A DNA stretch of 64,000 bases from an uncultured Bacillota bacterium (GTDB taxonomy: Bacteria > Bacillota_I > Bacilli_A > RFN20 > CAG-288): contig CASGEC010000001.1 in the NCBI GenBank assembly GCA_949300365.1, positions 501,980 through 565,979 on the forward strand, given 5' to 3'. Positions 24,382 through 33,280 of this stretch are shown one piece after another (within the stretch, counting starts at the first letter, position 1; each line of letters starts with the position of its first letter). The notes under the pieces were generated by a model, which did not search any database, had not been told where the DNA came from, and worked only from the letters and a program-made list of their open reading frames with translations. A program made the translations under genes and the position numbers.

Positions 24382-25784
24382 GAAGCCTTCCTTTTTCCTT
24401 TCCCGCGCTTGGGAGCGAAGTCGTCGGAGTGGAAGTCCGTGGCGTTTCCGCCTTTTCGGGCGATGTTTGTCAGGACGACTTTCTTGCGGTGCTTGAGCTT
24501 GACAAGATCGACGGCCTTGCTGACCTTCTTCTTGTAGTTGGGCTTGACCTTGTCGCTCTTGGTCTTTCCGATGGCGTGGCGGATCTGCTTCTGGAGCCTT
24601 TCGTTGGACTGGTCCTTCTTTCCGAGGTTGCGGAACTGGTAGGGCCCTTTCTGAGGGCGGAGGCCCTTGTCGGAAAGGGTGAGGTAATCGAAGGAAAGAC
24701 CGCGGCGGACAAGATCCCTTGCCTTGTCCAGAAGCTTCTCGTCCTCGTAAAGGAGGATGTAGGAATCGCCTTCCTCCAGGAAACGGCCCGTCCTTCCGGC
24801 GCGGTGGAAATAATAGTCGCTGTTCCTGGGGAGGTCGATCGAGATGACTTCCCTGCAATCCTTGACGTCGATTCCCCGGGCGACATAGTCCGTCGCAAGC
24901 AAGAGGCCGGTCTTTTCCTTGCGGAAAGTCTCGATCTTCCTGCGGATCTCGCGCTTGTCGTCTTCGCCCGTGATGGCGAGGACCGTCCTTCCGGAATCGG
25001 CAAGAAGCTTCTTCAGAGGAAAGACGTCTTCCTTCCTCGAGACAAAGAGAATGGCCTTATAGGAATCATGGACACGGAGGAAGGAAAGAAGGGCATCGTC
25101 CCTGTCCATGCCTTTGGCGACGACAAAATGATGCCGGACGCCTTCGGACGTGATCGTCTTCCGGAGGTCGATCGTCTCCTGACATTGGAAGGCCTTGCGG
25201 ACACGGGTGATTTCCTGGACCCCAAGAGAGGCGGAAAAGAAGGAGACGATCTTCTTTTCGATTGCCCCCTTAAGGGAAGAAAGGCATTCCCGGAAACCGT
25301 CGAAGTAGACCATGTCGCCCTCGTCGATGATGACATAGGAAAGACGTTTCGTGTCCAGTCGCGAAAGGACATCCGGATAAAGGGCCGGCGTCGTCAAGAC
25401 GATCTTCGGCCTGAGGAGGGTGAAATCCTTTCGGGCACGGATGACCTTGACGTCCTCCTTATGGAAGCCACATCCCACAAGAAGGGAAAGGAAGACGTCC
25501 TTTATCTGGTCAAGAAGGGCAACCGTCGGCGAAAGGACGATAGCCTGGCAATAGTCCCCTTCTTCCAGGTTGTTGAGGATCGGAACGACATAGGAGAGCG
25601 TCTTTCCCGTCCCGGTGGGGGCCAAGGCCAAGACGGAGCGGTGCTTGAGAAGGGGCGGAATCGATGCCTGCTGGATCGGGGAGAGGAAAAGGAAACCCTC
25701 CTTGGAAAGGGCATCGATGACTTCCTTTTTCAGGTTCATGGAACCAAAAGGAATCCGTTCACTCGTTGTCTTTTGTCTTTCCAT
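24378..25784 (-). CDS. DEAD-box-like RNA helicase (CshB-like)
   Basis: A 468-residue superfamily 2 helicase. Motifs are Q (IPFGSM, LSPIQQASI), I (APTGTGKT), II (IIDEGDM instead of DEAD), III (FSAS instead of SAT), V (ATDYVARGID) and VI (HRAGRTGR). A basic C-terminal tail rich in Lys and Arg probably binds RNA. In Bacillus cshB lies near ispH and trmK, so a CshB-like role in cold or RNA metabolism is plausible. ATG at 25784 is preferred; a TTG six codons earlier is weaker. It overlaps aspS by 26 bases. Confidence 0.85.
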   Translation of the reverse strand: MERQKTTSERIPFGSMNLKKEVIDALSKEGFLFLSPIQQASIPPLLKHRSVLALAPTGTGKTLSYVVPILNNLEEGDYCQAIVLSPTVALLDQIKDVFLSLLVGCGFHKEDVKVIRARKDFTLLRPKIVLTTPALYPDVLSRLDTKRLSYVIIDEGDMVYFDGFRECLSSLKGAIEKKIVSFFSASLGVQEITRVRKAFQCQETIDLRKTITSEGVRHHFVVAKGMDRDDALLSFLRVHDSYKAILFVSRKEDVFPLKKLLADSGRTVLAITGEDDKREIRRKIETFRKEKTGLLLATDYVARGIDVKDCREVISIDLPRNSDYYFHRAGRTGRFLEEGDSYILLYEDEKLLDKARDLVRRGLSFDYLTLSDKGLRPQKGPYQFRNLGKKDQSNERLQKQIRHAIGKTKSDKVKPNYKKKVSKAVDLVKLKHRKKVVLTNIARKGGNATDFHSDDFAPKRGKGKRKAS

Positions 25785-27501
25785 CTTTGATAGCAATTCC
25801 AAGGACGTCCAAATCCGCCTGCGGGACAGGGGAAGGGCACTGGCTCATCGGCTCGACGGCCTTCAGGTTCTTCGGGAAGGCGACGACGTCGCGGACGTTG
25901 TCCGTGGAGCAGAGCTCCATCGCCAGCCTTTCGATGCCGATACCGAAGCCACCCTCCGGCGGGACGCCGTATTTCAGGGCCTTGACGAGGAAGCCAAAGC
26001 GCTCGTCGATATCCTTTTCGCTCAGGCCGAGAAGCTCGAAGACCTTTCTCTGGATCTCGGCATCGTGGATACGAAGGGCACCCGAGGAGAGCTCGACGCC
26101 GTTGAGGACCGTGTCATAGCTTGTGGAGCGGATCTTGGTCGGATCGGTGTCAAAGAGCGGAAGATCCTCGTCGACGGGCCTTGTGAAGGGGTTGGAGAGG
26201 CATTCGAAATGGCCATCCTCTTCCTGCTCAAAGAGAGGCCAGTCGAGAACGAAAAGCGGCTTGTAGTCGTCCTTCTTCGCCAGTCCGAGCTTGTTTCCAT
26301 AGGCCGTTCGCAAGGCACCCAGGGCGACGCAGGCCTTGTCGGGATTGCTGTCGGCGCAGAGGATGACAAGGTCATCTTCCTTCAGCTTGAGGAAGGAAGA
26401 AAGGGCAATAAGGCTATCGGGCGTCATGTTCTTGCTGATACCGCCAGAGACCGCCTTGTCGAGGAACTTGAGATGGCTGACACCGAAGACCTTGAACTTC
26501 TTGGCGAGGAGATTGTCCTCGTCCATCTTCTTTCTTGTCGTGGCGGAAGCCAGGCCGTTGACGACAAGGGCCTTGATTTTCTTTCCCTCGAAGGCCTTAA
26601 AGCCACAGTGCTTCAGGACATCGGTGACGTCCTGAATCGTCATGTCAAACCTCAGATCGGGCTTATCCGAGCCATAGGAATCGATGCAGGTCCGATAGGA
26701 AAGACGCGCGAAATCGGGAAGCCTGACACCCTTGATCTTGAGGAAGAGGTGCTTGAGAAGCCTTTCGATGATGTCGAGGACGTCCTCCCTTTCGACGAAG
26801 GACATTTCGCAGTCGATCTGCATGAATTCCGGCTGCCTGTCGGCGCGCTGGTCCTCGTCGCGATAGCAATGGGCCAACTGGAAATAGCGGTCGACGCCGG
26901 AAATCATCAACAATTGCTTATAGAGCTGCGGAGACTGGGGAAGGGCATAGAAGGACCCGGGGAAGATACGGCTGGGGACAAGATAGTCCCGGGCACCTTC
27001 CGGCGTGGACTTGATTAGGGTTGGCGTGTCGACTTCCAGGAAGCCCTCGTCGACGAGGAATTCCCTCGTATAGCGGGAAATCAGGGCGCGGGTCTCAAGG
27101 AAGCGGAGCATCTTGGGACGGCGCAGATCCAGATAGCGGTACTGAAGACGCGTGTCCTCGCTCGCCGTGACCTCGTCCTGGATGGGGAAAGGCGTCGTCT
27201 CCGCCTTGGAATAGACGGTGACCTTTTCCACACGGATTTCGATCTCGCCGGTCGGGATCTTGTCGTTGGGGTCGCTTCTCAGGACGACTTCACCATCGGC
27301 GCGGATGACCCACTCCGGACGCAGGGAAAGCGTCTTGAAGTAGGACGGCTCGATGTTGAGCTGGGTGATTCCATAGCGATCGCGCAGATCGACAAAGACC
27401 AAGGCGCCAAGGTCGCGGACGGCATCGACAAATCCGCAAAGGGAAACTTTCTTTCCAACGTCTTCACGGCGCAATTGGCCGCAGGTATGTGTACGAAGCA
27501 T
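25759..27501 (-). CDS. aspS: Aspartyl-tRNA synthetase
   Basis: A 580-residue class II synthetase of the bacterial type. It has the N-terminal OB anticodon-binding fold (VSLCGFVDAVRDLGALVFVD), motif 1 (FLVDEGFLEVDTPTLIKSTPEGA), motif 2 (YFQLAHCYRDEDQRADRQPEF), the bacterial GAD insertion (about residues 285-410), and motif 3 (GGFGIGIERLAMELC). It follows hisS by 4 bases, the hisS-aspS order of Bacillus. No T-box leader is seen. Confidence 0.96.
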   Translation of the reverse strand: MLRTHTCGQLRREDVGKKVSLCGFVDAVRDLGALVFVDLRDRYGITQLNIEPSYFKTLSLRPEWVIRADGEVVLRSDPNDKIPTGEIEIRVEKVTVYSKAETTPFPIQDEVTASEDTRLQYRYLDLRRPKMLRFLETRALISRYTREFLVDEGFLEVDTPTLIKSTPEGARDYLVPSRIFPGSFYALPQSPQLYKQLLMISGVDRYFQLAHCYRDEDQRADRQPEFMQIDCEMSFVEREDVLDIIERLLKHLFLKIKGVRLPDFARLSYRTCIDSYGSDKPDLRFDMTIQDVTDVLKHCGFKAFEGKKIKALVVNGLASATTRKKMDEDNLLAKKFKVFGVSHLKFLDKAVSGGISKNMTPDSLIALSSFLKLKEDDLVILCADSNPDKACVALGALRTAYGNKLGLAKKDDYKPLFVLDWPLFEQEEDGHFECLSNPFTRPVDEDLPLFDTDPTKIRSTSYDTVLNGVELSSGALRIHDAEIQRKVFELLGLSEKDIDERFGFLVKALKYGVPPEGGFGIGIERLAMELCSTDNVRDVVAFPKNLKAVEPMSQCPSPVPQADLDVLGIAIKDGKTKDNE

Positions 27502-27505
27502 TTTT

Positions 27506-28756
27506 CTATCTCCTCAAGAGCGTGATAAGCTCTTCCTCCGTGACAGCTTTCTGATTACGGCTTTCCATGTCCTTGAGTTCGATATGGCCATCCTCAAAGA
27601 CGATGACGACGTTCCTGGCCTTGAGACGATCGGCCATCTTGAAGCATCCGCCCATGCCCTTCTGCTGGGAAGGAAGGGATACGCTTAATCCTTCCTTGCG
27701 GAGCTTCTGGGCCAAGGCGATCGCCTTTCCGCTTCTTTCGAAGTCAAGAAGGAAGACGTCCAAAGGCGAAGTCAAGGAGAGCTCCTTCTTCCTTTCCGGC
27801 GTCATGTCCAGGATCAGGCGCTCAATTCCAAGGGAGAAGCCGATGCCCTCGAATTCCGGTCCGCCGATATCCTTCATCAGGGAAGAATACTTGCCGCCAC
27901 CGCCAAGGGCAGAGGTCGGCTTTTCGGCGTCATAGATTTCCCAGACAAGGCCCGTGTAGTAGTCCAGGCCGCGGACAAGGCCGTCATCCTTCCGATAGGA
28001 TACGCCGAGTTCCTCAAGGACGGAGACGATGGCATCGTATTCCTTCTTGTCCTCGGCGGAGAGATAGTCCTCAATCCTTGGGGCCATCTTTCCCAGTTCA
28101 TGGTCCTTTTCGACCTTGCAGTCGAGGATGCGAAGCGGATTTGTCTCAAAGCGCTTCTTGCAGTCGTCGCACATCTCGTCAAGGTGCGGGCGGAAGAAAT
28201 CGGCCAGTGCCTTCTTGTAGTTCTCGCGCGATTGGAAGGAGCCGAGGAAGTTGATGAGGACAAGGACGTCCTTCTTCAGTGCCTTCTTTGTCGCTTCGAT
28301 GGAGAGAAGGAGGGCATCGAGACTTGTGTCCAAATCGATCTTGGCATCGAGGAATTCCACGCCGTACTGATAGAATTCCCGCAGGCGTCCCGACTGGGGC
28401 CTTTCATAGCGGAAGACCTTGCCCATGTAGGAAAAGCGCACGGGGAGGTCGGGAAGGGCATAGAGCTTGTTTTCCAGGACGAGCCTATTGACCCCGGCGG
28501 TGAATTCCGGACGCAGGGTATAGTCCTTGTCGCCCTTGCTGAGAAGGTCGAAGGTTTCCTTGCGGACGATATCGGAGCTCTCGCCGACGGAGCGATGGAA
28601 GAGACGGGATTCCTCGAAGACGGGCGGATTGACGCGCTTGCAGCCATAGAGAGAGCTCTCTTCCATCAAGAGCCTTTCCAGGCCGAGGAGGACTTCTTCG
28701 TCGAAGCCGAAATAGTCGGTCGTTCCCCGCGGTCTCCGGATTGCGCTTTCAGACAT
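27506..28756 (-). CDS. hisS: Histidyl-tRNA synthetase
   Basis: A 416-residue class II synthetase. Visible motifs are the N-terminal RRPRGTTDYFG, motif 2 (TLRPEFTAGVNR, FRYERPQSGRLREFYQYGVE), the HisA signature GLDYYTGLVWEIY and ALGGGGKYSSLM, and motif 3 (GIGFSLGIERLIL). A C-terminal anticodon-binding domain follows. A GGAGG Shine-Dalgarno lies nine bases before the ATG. Confidence 0.96.
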   Translation of the reverse strand: MSESAIRRPRGTTDYFGFDEEVLLGLERLLMEESSLYGCKRVNPPVFEESRLFHRSVGESSDIVRKETFDLLSKGDKDYTLRPEFTAGVNRLVLENKLYALPDLPVRFSYMGKVFRYERPQSGRLREFYQYGVEFLDAKIDLDTSLDALLLSIEATKKALKKDVLVLINFLGSFQSRENYKKALADFFRPHLDEMCDDCKKRFETNPLRILDCKVEKDHELGKMAPRIEDYLSAEDKKEYDAIVSVLEELGVSYRKDDGLVRGLDYYTGLVWEIYDAEKPTSALGGGGKYSSLMKDIGGPEFEGIGFSLGIERLILDMTPERKKELSLTSPLDVFLLDFERSGKAIALAQKLRKEGLSVSLPSQQKGMGGCFKMADRLKARNVVIVFEDGHIELKDMESRNQKAVTEEELITLLRR

Positions 28757-28782
28757 GATCGTTAGCCTCCAAAAAACACTTG

Positions 28783-28788
28783 ATTATA
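28783..28788 (-). promoter_or_regulatory. Likely -10 element of the hisS-aspS promoter
   Basis: TATAAT on the minus strand in the 46-base gap after rel, about 27 bases before the hisS start. No convincing -35 is seen 17 bases upstream, where the end of rel lies. Confidence 0.5.
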
Positions 28789-28802
28789 CAACACGTTGGA
28801 CT

Positions 28803-31007
28803 CTAATGCATCAGACGGTCGACCTGGTAGACGGAGCGGATTCCCGAGAGAAGATGGATGTATTTGTCAAGGCTTTCCCTGGAAACGACAGAGAGGGTGA
28901 TGTTGATCGTCGTCGTCGAGGAACCGGGATGATACTTGGCGTTGACGCGGAAGAGCTTCGCCGAGTTGCTGTTGAGGATGTTGAGGACATCCATCAGGAG
29001 CCCGTCCCTGTCGTGGCACTGGACGGCAAGGTCGACAAGGAACTCCCCGGTCTTGGCATCGGGATTCCACTTCACGGCGATGAGCCTTGAGGAGTCGGCT
29101 GCCTTCACGTTGGGGCATTCCTTGCGGTGGACCTTGACGCCCTGTCCTGTCGAGACAAAGCCGATGATGTCGTCTCCCGGAATCGGAAGGCAGCAGCTGG
29201 CAAGGCTTGTCATGACCGTGTCCCCGTTTGCCAGAAGGACGCTATCGGTCTCGTTTTTCTTGGCCTTCTTGGCATTGATTTCCTTGGTCAGTTCCTCGGA
29301 GCTCTTCTTGCCGGAATAGTTCACGTTCTCGCTCAGTTCGATGATCTGGCCGGCCGAAATGGTCTTCGAGTTGAGGAGGATGAAAAGATCGTCGACGCTA
29401 TTGACCTTCAGGGCGTCGAGAACCTTCTTGGTGATGAGCTTGTTGGGATCGATGGCAAGCTTTCTTTCGCGGAGTCCATCCAAAAGCGCCTGCCGTCCCT
29501 TCTTGATGGCGTCCTCACGGATGTAGTCGCTGTTCTGGCGGATGAGATACTTGCGGATCTTGTTGCGGGCGAAATTCGTCTTGGCGATTTTGAGCCATTC
29601 CGAATTCGGGGAGGCGTTCTTGCCCGTAATGACTTCGACGATGTCGCCGGTCTTCAAGGTCGTCGAGATCGGGACGAGGGTATTGTTGACCTTGGCCCCG
29701 ACGAGGTGCTCACCGATATCGGAATGGATGCGGTAGGCAAAATCGATCGGCGTCGCCCCGTTAGGAAGGCAGATGACGTTTCCCTTGGGCGTGAAGACAT
29801 AGACGTTGGCATCGAAGATATCATGGCTCAAGGTCTCCACGTAGTCCTTGGCCGTCTGGTTCTTCTCGTCCTCGTCGGTGATGGAGAGGAAGTCCTTGAA
29901 CCAGTGGAGCTGGTTTTCGATCTCGACCTGCTCCTTCTTGGCATCGTAATGCGTACCTTCCTTGTAGCGCCAGTGGGCGGCGATACCGCCCTCGGCCGTC
30001 TCGTCCATCTTCTCGGTTCGGATCTGGATTTCGAAGAAATGGCCCGTGTCGGTGACGACCGTGGTGTGGAGGGATTGGTACATGTTGGGCTTGGGCATCG
30101 CGATGTAATCCTTGAAACGTCCGGGAACCGGCTTGAAGTTGGCATGGACATATCCGAGGATTTCATAGCAGTTCTGTTCGGTCTCGGTGATGACCCTTAA
30201 GGCCATGACATCATAGATCTGTTCGAAGGTGTGGTGCTTGATGTACATCTTCTTGTAGATGGAGTAGATGGACTTGACGCGATCGAGGATGCGGAAGGGA
30301 ATGCCGGTCGGCTTGAGAATCGCGGTCAGTTCCTCCTTGAGGTGCTCAAGGGCCTCGTGGGCGTTCTTATACATCGAATCGACCATCTTCTCGATGGCAA
30401 GATACTTGTCCCTTTCGGTATAGTAGAGGGAGAGTTCCTCTAGTTCCGTCTGGACCTTGTAAAGGCCGAGACGGTGGGCGATCGGGGCATAGACTTCCAA
30501 GGTTTCCTTGGAGATGCGCTTCTGCTTTTCCTCCGGCTGGAACTGAAGGGTGCGCATATTGTGGAGTCGGTCGGCAAGCTTGACGATGATGGCGCGGACG
30601 TCCTTGGCCATGGCGACGAAAATCTTCCGGTGGTTCTCGGCCGTGAACTCGACGTTCTTGTAGTCGGAAAGCCTTGTCACCTTCGTCAGGGCTTCGACAA
30701 GGTCGGCAATCTGCTTTCCGAATTGCTCCTCGATCTCTTCCCTAGTCGTTCCCGTGTCCTCGATGGTGTCATGAAGGAGGCCGACGCAAATCGTCTGCGG
30801 GCCAGCCTGGAGCTTGGCCAGGATATCGGCAACGCCAAGGCAGTGGCTGATATAGGGATCGCCGGACTTCCGGAACTGTCCTTCGTGTTTCTTGCTGGCA
30901 AAAAGGTAGGCTTTTTCGATAAGCTTGAGGTCATCGGGATTGTGGATATAGGTCGAGTAGTCTTTCTGAAGCTGCTCGTAGGTAACGATTTGGTTCTGGA
31001 TTTCCAT
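28803..31007 (-). CDS. rel: Bifunctional (p)ppGpp synthetase/hydrolase Rel
   Basis: A 734-residue long RSH protein controlling the stringent response. The hydrolase HD domain is intact (HEGQFRKSGDPYISHCLGVA, LLHDTIEDTG, KLADRLHNMRTL). The synthetase domain has RILDRVKSIYSIYKK, the RFKD motif that marks bifunctional enzymes, and EIQIRTEKMDETAEGGIAAHW. TGS and a C-terminal ACT domain follow. So both synthesis and breakdown of (p)ppGpp are expected. apt lies 3 bases upstream, as in Bacillus apt-relA. Confidence 0.96.
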   Translation of the reverse strand: MEIQNQIVTYEQLQKDYSTYIHNPDDLKLIEKAYLFASKKHEGQFRKSGDPYISHCLGVADILAKLQAGPQTICVGLLHDTIEDTGTTREEIEEQFGKQIADLVEALTKVTRLSDYKNVEFTAENHRKIFVAMAKDVRAIIVKLADRLHNMRTLQFQPEEKQKRISKETLEVYAPIAHRLGLYKVQTELEELSLYYTERDKYLAIEKMVDSMYKNAHEALEHLKEELTAILKPTGIPFRILDRVKSIYSIYKKMYIKHHTFEQIYDVMALRVITETEQNCYEILGYVHANFKPVPGRFKDYIAMPKPNMYQSLHTTVVTDTGHFFEIQIRTEKMDETAEGGIAAHWRYKEGTHYDAKKEQVEIENQLHWFKDFLSITDEDEKNQTAKDYVETLSHDIFDANVYVFTPKGNVICLPNGATPIDFAYRIHSDIGEHLVGAKVNNTLVPISTTLKTGDIVEVITGKNASPNSEWLKIAKTNFARNKIRKYLIRQNSDYIREDAIKKGRQALLDGLRERKLAIDPNKLITKKVLDALKVNSVDDLFILLNSKTISAGQIIELSENVNYSGKKSSEELTKEINAKKAKKNETDSVLLANGDTVMTSLASCCLPIPGDDIIGFVSTGQGVKVHRKECPNVKAADSSRLIAVKWNPDAKTGEFLVDLAVQCHDRDGLLMDVLNILNSNSAKLFRVNAKYHPGSSTTTINITLSVVSRESLDKYIHLLSGIRSVYQVDRLMH

Positions 31008-31010
31008 TCT

Positions 31011-31520
31011 TTACAGGTCCATGATCGTCGCAAAGGGAACGTCGAGCTTCTTGTCCCCCTCCAGGTCCTTAAGACGGATCAAAGTCAAGGCACCGCAGGG
31101 GATGCCGCCGCCATCGCGGATAAGCTTTTCCAGGGCAAGGAAAGTGCCGCCTGTTGCAAGAAGGTCATCCAGCATCAAGACGCGCTGTCCCGGAAGGAAG
31201 GAGGCCTTTGGAATCTCAAGGCGAGCCGTTGCGTATTCCAGGGCGTATTCCACATGGAGGACCTCGCCAGGAAGCTTTCCCGCCTTGCGGGCCATGACAA
31301 AGCCGATATTCATGCGGTAGGCCAAAGCGGCCCCGAAGAGGAAGGCGCGGCTTTCCGGTCCGCAGATGATGTCCGGGTGGAAGCTTTCGGCAAGCTTGGC
31401 CATGTCGTCGATGCAGGAGCGGAAGACAGGGCCGTTCCTCAGAAGCGGAGAGATGTCCTTGAAGGAAATCCCTTTCTTGGGGAAGTCCAGAGTGACGCCG
31501 ATATACTTGGAATAATCCAT
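31011..31520 (-). CDS. apt: Adenine phosphoribosyltransferase
   Basis: A 169-residue type I phosphoribosyltransferase that salvages adenine to AMP. The PRPP loop is VLMLDDLLATGGT and the adenine-side motif is DIICGPESRAFLFGAALAYR. The usual RKAGKLP flexible-loop sequence is present. A perfect Shine-Dalgarno (AAGGAGGT) precedes the ATG by six bases. First gene of the apt-rel pair. Confidence 0.95.
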   Translation of the reverse strand: MDYSKYIGVTLDFPKKGISFKDISPLLRNGPVFRSCIDDMAKLAESFHPDIICGPESRAFLFGAALAYRMNIGFVMARKAGKLPGEVLHVEYALEYATARLEIPKASFLPGQRVLMLDDLLATGGTFLALEKLIRDGGGIPCGALTLIRLKDLEGDKKLDVPFATIMDL

Positions 31521-31544
31521 TGCAAAACCTCCTTGGCAAAAATA

Positions 31545-31553
31545 AGTATATCA
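31545..31553 (-). promoter_or_regulatory. Extended -10 promoter of apt-rel
   Basis: TGATATACT on the minus strand, 24 bases before the apt ATG, with a conventional leader containing AAGGAGGT. An imperfect inverted repeat (GTTCCG and CGGAAAC, 31561-31580) sits just upstream, between this promoter and that of ispH. Confidence 0.6.
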
Positions 31554-31602
31554 TTTACAGAGTTCCGTTTTTAGCGGAAACGAAACGCTTTCTTTTGCTT
31601 TT

Positions 31603-31611
31603 TGTTAAAAT
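31603..31611 (+). promoter_or_regulatory. Extended -10 promoter of ispH, leaderless
   Basis: TGTTAAAAT followed by six bases (AGGGGC) and the ispH ATG, the same spacing as at ispG and yqeG. The AGGGG is too close to the ATG to act as a normal ribosome-binding site. Confidence 0.6.
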
Positions 31612-31617
31612 AGGGGC

Positions 31618-32472
31618 ATGGTAACAATCATCGGCGATATCGGCTTCTGCTTCGGCGTCGACCACGCTATCGGCGTCCTCAGAAAAGCCGCACAGGAAAA
31701 CAAGAAGGTCTATCTCACCCATCCCCTTCTCCACAACAAGGCGGAAAACGATGCCCTCCTAAGGGAAAACCATGCCCACGTCTTCACGGACAAGGAGAGC
31801 CTTTTCGATTCCGCCGTCGTCTTCTCCGCCCACGGCCATGCCCCGCAAGAGGAAGAAAAGTATTCCTTGGCCCATCTCTACGATGCCACCTGCCCCCTCA
31901 TCCTGAAACGCTACGAGGAGATTTCCAGGCAAAAGGACATTGCTGTTGTCTTCCTTGGAAAGAAAGGCCATCAGGAAACCGAGGCCTTCCTCGCCCGTTT
32001 TCCGTCCTTCCTCTTTGTCGATTCCAGAAAGGACATCGTAAGCCAGCTCTCCGCCCTTGCCCTTAATGGCAAGACCGGCCTTGTTCCCCAGACGACCGTA
32101 TCCAAGAGCGCTTTCGAGACCGCCTTCTCCTGGCTTTCCAAAAACACGGACTTGGCCTTTTGTCTTCCCATCTGTCCGATGTACGAAAAGCGTTTCCGCG
32201 CGGTCGTCGATTTCTTCAAGGGAAAAGACCCAAACGACTACTTCCTTGTCGTCTGCGGCGATACCCTCTCCTCAAACGCCAACGAGCTTTTGAAGGCATC
32301 CATAAAGGAATTGCCTGGTCTCAAAGGCGATATCGCCATGAACGCCGACACGCTTGGTGAGGAAGACGTCGGAAAAAGAAAGATCGTCCTCTGTTCCTCG
32401 ACAAGTGCCAGCGCCGAAAAGGTCCTGCGCCTTAAGGAACAGCTCGAAAAACGCTTCGACAACAAAGACTAA
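31618..32472 (+). CDS. ispH: 4-hydroxy-3-methylbut-2-enyl diphosphate reductase
   Basis: A 284-residue IspH, the last enzyme of the MEP pathway. Cluster cysteines are Cys11 (IGFCFGVDHA), Cys92 (DATCPLI) and Cys185 (LPICPMYEKRF). The third is normally followed by NATxxRQ, which is replaced here by PMYEKRF. Other active-site residues are present: His72 (SAHGHAP), His117 and Glu119 (KGHQETEAF), the Thr-containing QTTVS, and SSNANEL. So the fold is right but the region after the third Cys is unusual. Its stop overlaps the convergent sigma factor stop by four bases. Confidence 0.92.
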   Translation: MVTIIGDIGFCFGVDHAIGVLRKAAQENKKVYLTHPLLHNKAENDALLRENHAHVFTDKESLFDSAVVFSAHGHAPQEEEKYSLAHLYDATCPLILKRYEEISRQKDIAVVFLGKKGHQETEAFLARFPSFLFVDSRKDIVSQLSALALNGKTGLVPQTTVSKSAFETAFSWLSKNTDLAFCLPICPMYEKRFRAVVDFFKGKDPNDYFLVVCGDTLSSNANELLKASIKELPGLKGDIAMNADTLGEEDVGKRKIVLCSSTSASAEKVLRLKEQLEKRFDNKD

Positions 32473-33278
32473 AATCCCTGGATCTTTTCCTTCAGCTTTG
32501 CCATCGCCCTATTTTCCCTTTGCCGGACCGCTTCCGGAGAGATGCCGAATTTCTTTCCGATCTCGGATAACGTCATCGGCTTTTCCTTGTTGCGCAGGAC
32601 AAGGATTTCCCTGTCCTTGGGATCCAATTGGGAGAGCGCCTTGAGAACAGCCTCATAACGATCCTTGTCCAAGGCCGTCTCGTGGGGGTCGGAATCGGGA
32701 TCGGCAAGGCGTGTCTCGATAGCCTTCTTCTGCTCCTCGTCATCGCTCTTGGCATCCAGGGAAAGGACGTTTGACGAATAAAGCCGGAAGCGGTGGAGAT
32801 CCGCAAGGGTCGTTCCGTCATTCAAGGCCTCACAGACTTCCTCGTCGGTGGGTTCGCGGTGCAGTTTCTGGATCAAATCCTCTTTCACCCTATCGACTTG
32901 ACGGATCTTGGAAGAAAGGCTTGGCGGAATGCGGATTGTCTTTCCATATCGGCCAAGATAATGGAAGATGGCATTCTTGATATAAGTCATTGCCAGCGTT
33001 GAAAAAGCCGTATTCCTACTTGGGTCGTAGTCATCCACAGCACGAATCAGGCCGAGGCTTCCTTCCTGGATGAGGTCCTCGATTGGACAATGCCAGTCGC
33101 GTGAGCATTCCGAGGCGTACTTGACCACAAGGCGAAGGTTATCCTCGACGATCTCGTTTCTCAGTTCGATAGTCGGGTTCTTCCGATAGGCGATAAGCTT
33201 CTCTTTCGTCTCCTGCGGCGAAAGAGTCGGTCTCAGATTGATAAACTGCCCCAAGGGCGTCTGGTTTTTCCGTGCCAT
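32469..33278 (-). CDS. RNA polymerase sigma factor, sigma-70 family (alternative)
   Basis: A 269-residue sigma factor with regions 2, 3 and 4 but no region 1. Region 2 reads LRNEIVEDNLRLVVKYASE, IEDLIQEGSLGLIRAVDDYD and AFSTLAMTYIKNAIFHYL; region 4 reads LDPKDREILVLRN and MTLSEIGKKFGISPEAVRQRE. The start is set at MARKNQ, because GGAG then sits six bases upstream. It overlaps the trmK stop region, so it is co-expressed with rpoD and trmK. In Bacillus this position holds yqfO, not a sigma factor. The regulon and trigger cannot be read from sequence; no anti-sigma factor is adjacent. Confidence 0.88.
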   Translation of the reverse strand: MARKNQTPLGQFINLRPTLSPQETKEKLIAYRKNPTIELRNEIVEDNLRLVVKYASECSRDWHCPIEDLIQEGSLGLIRAVDDYDPSRNTAFSTLAMTYIKNAIFHYLGRYGKTIRIPPSLSSKIRQVDRVKEDLIQKLHREPTDEEVCEALNDGTTLADLHRFRLYSSNVLSLDAKSDDEEQKKAIETRLADPDSDPHETALDKDRYEAVLKALSQLDPKDREILVLRNKEKPMTLSEIGKKFGISPEAVRQRENRAMAKLKEKIQGF

Positions 33279-33280
33279 CG

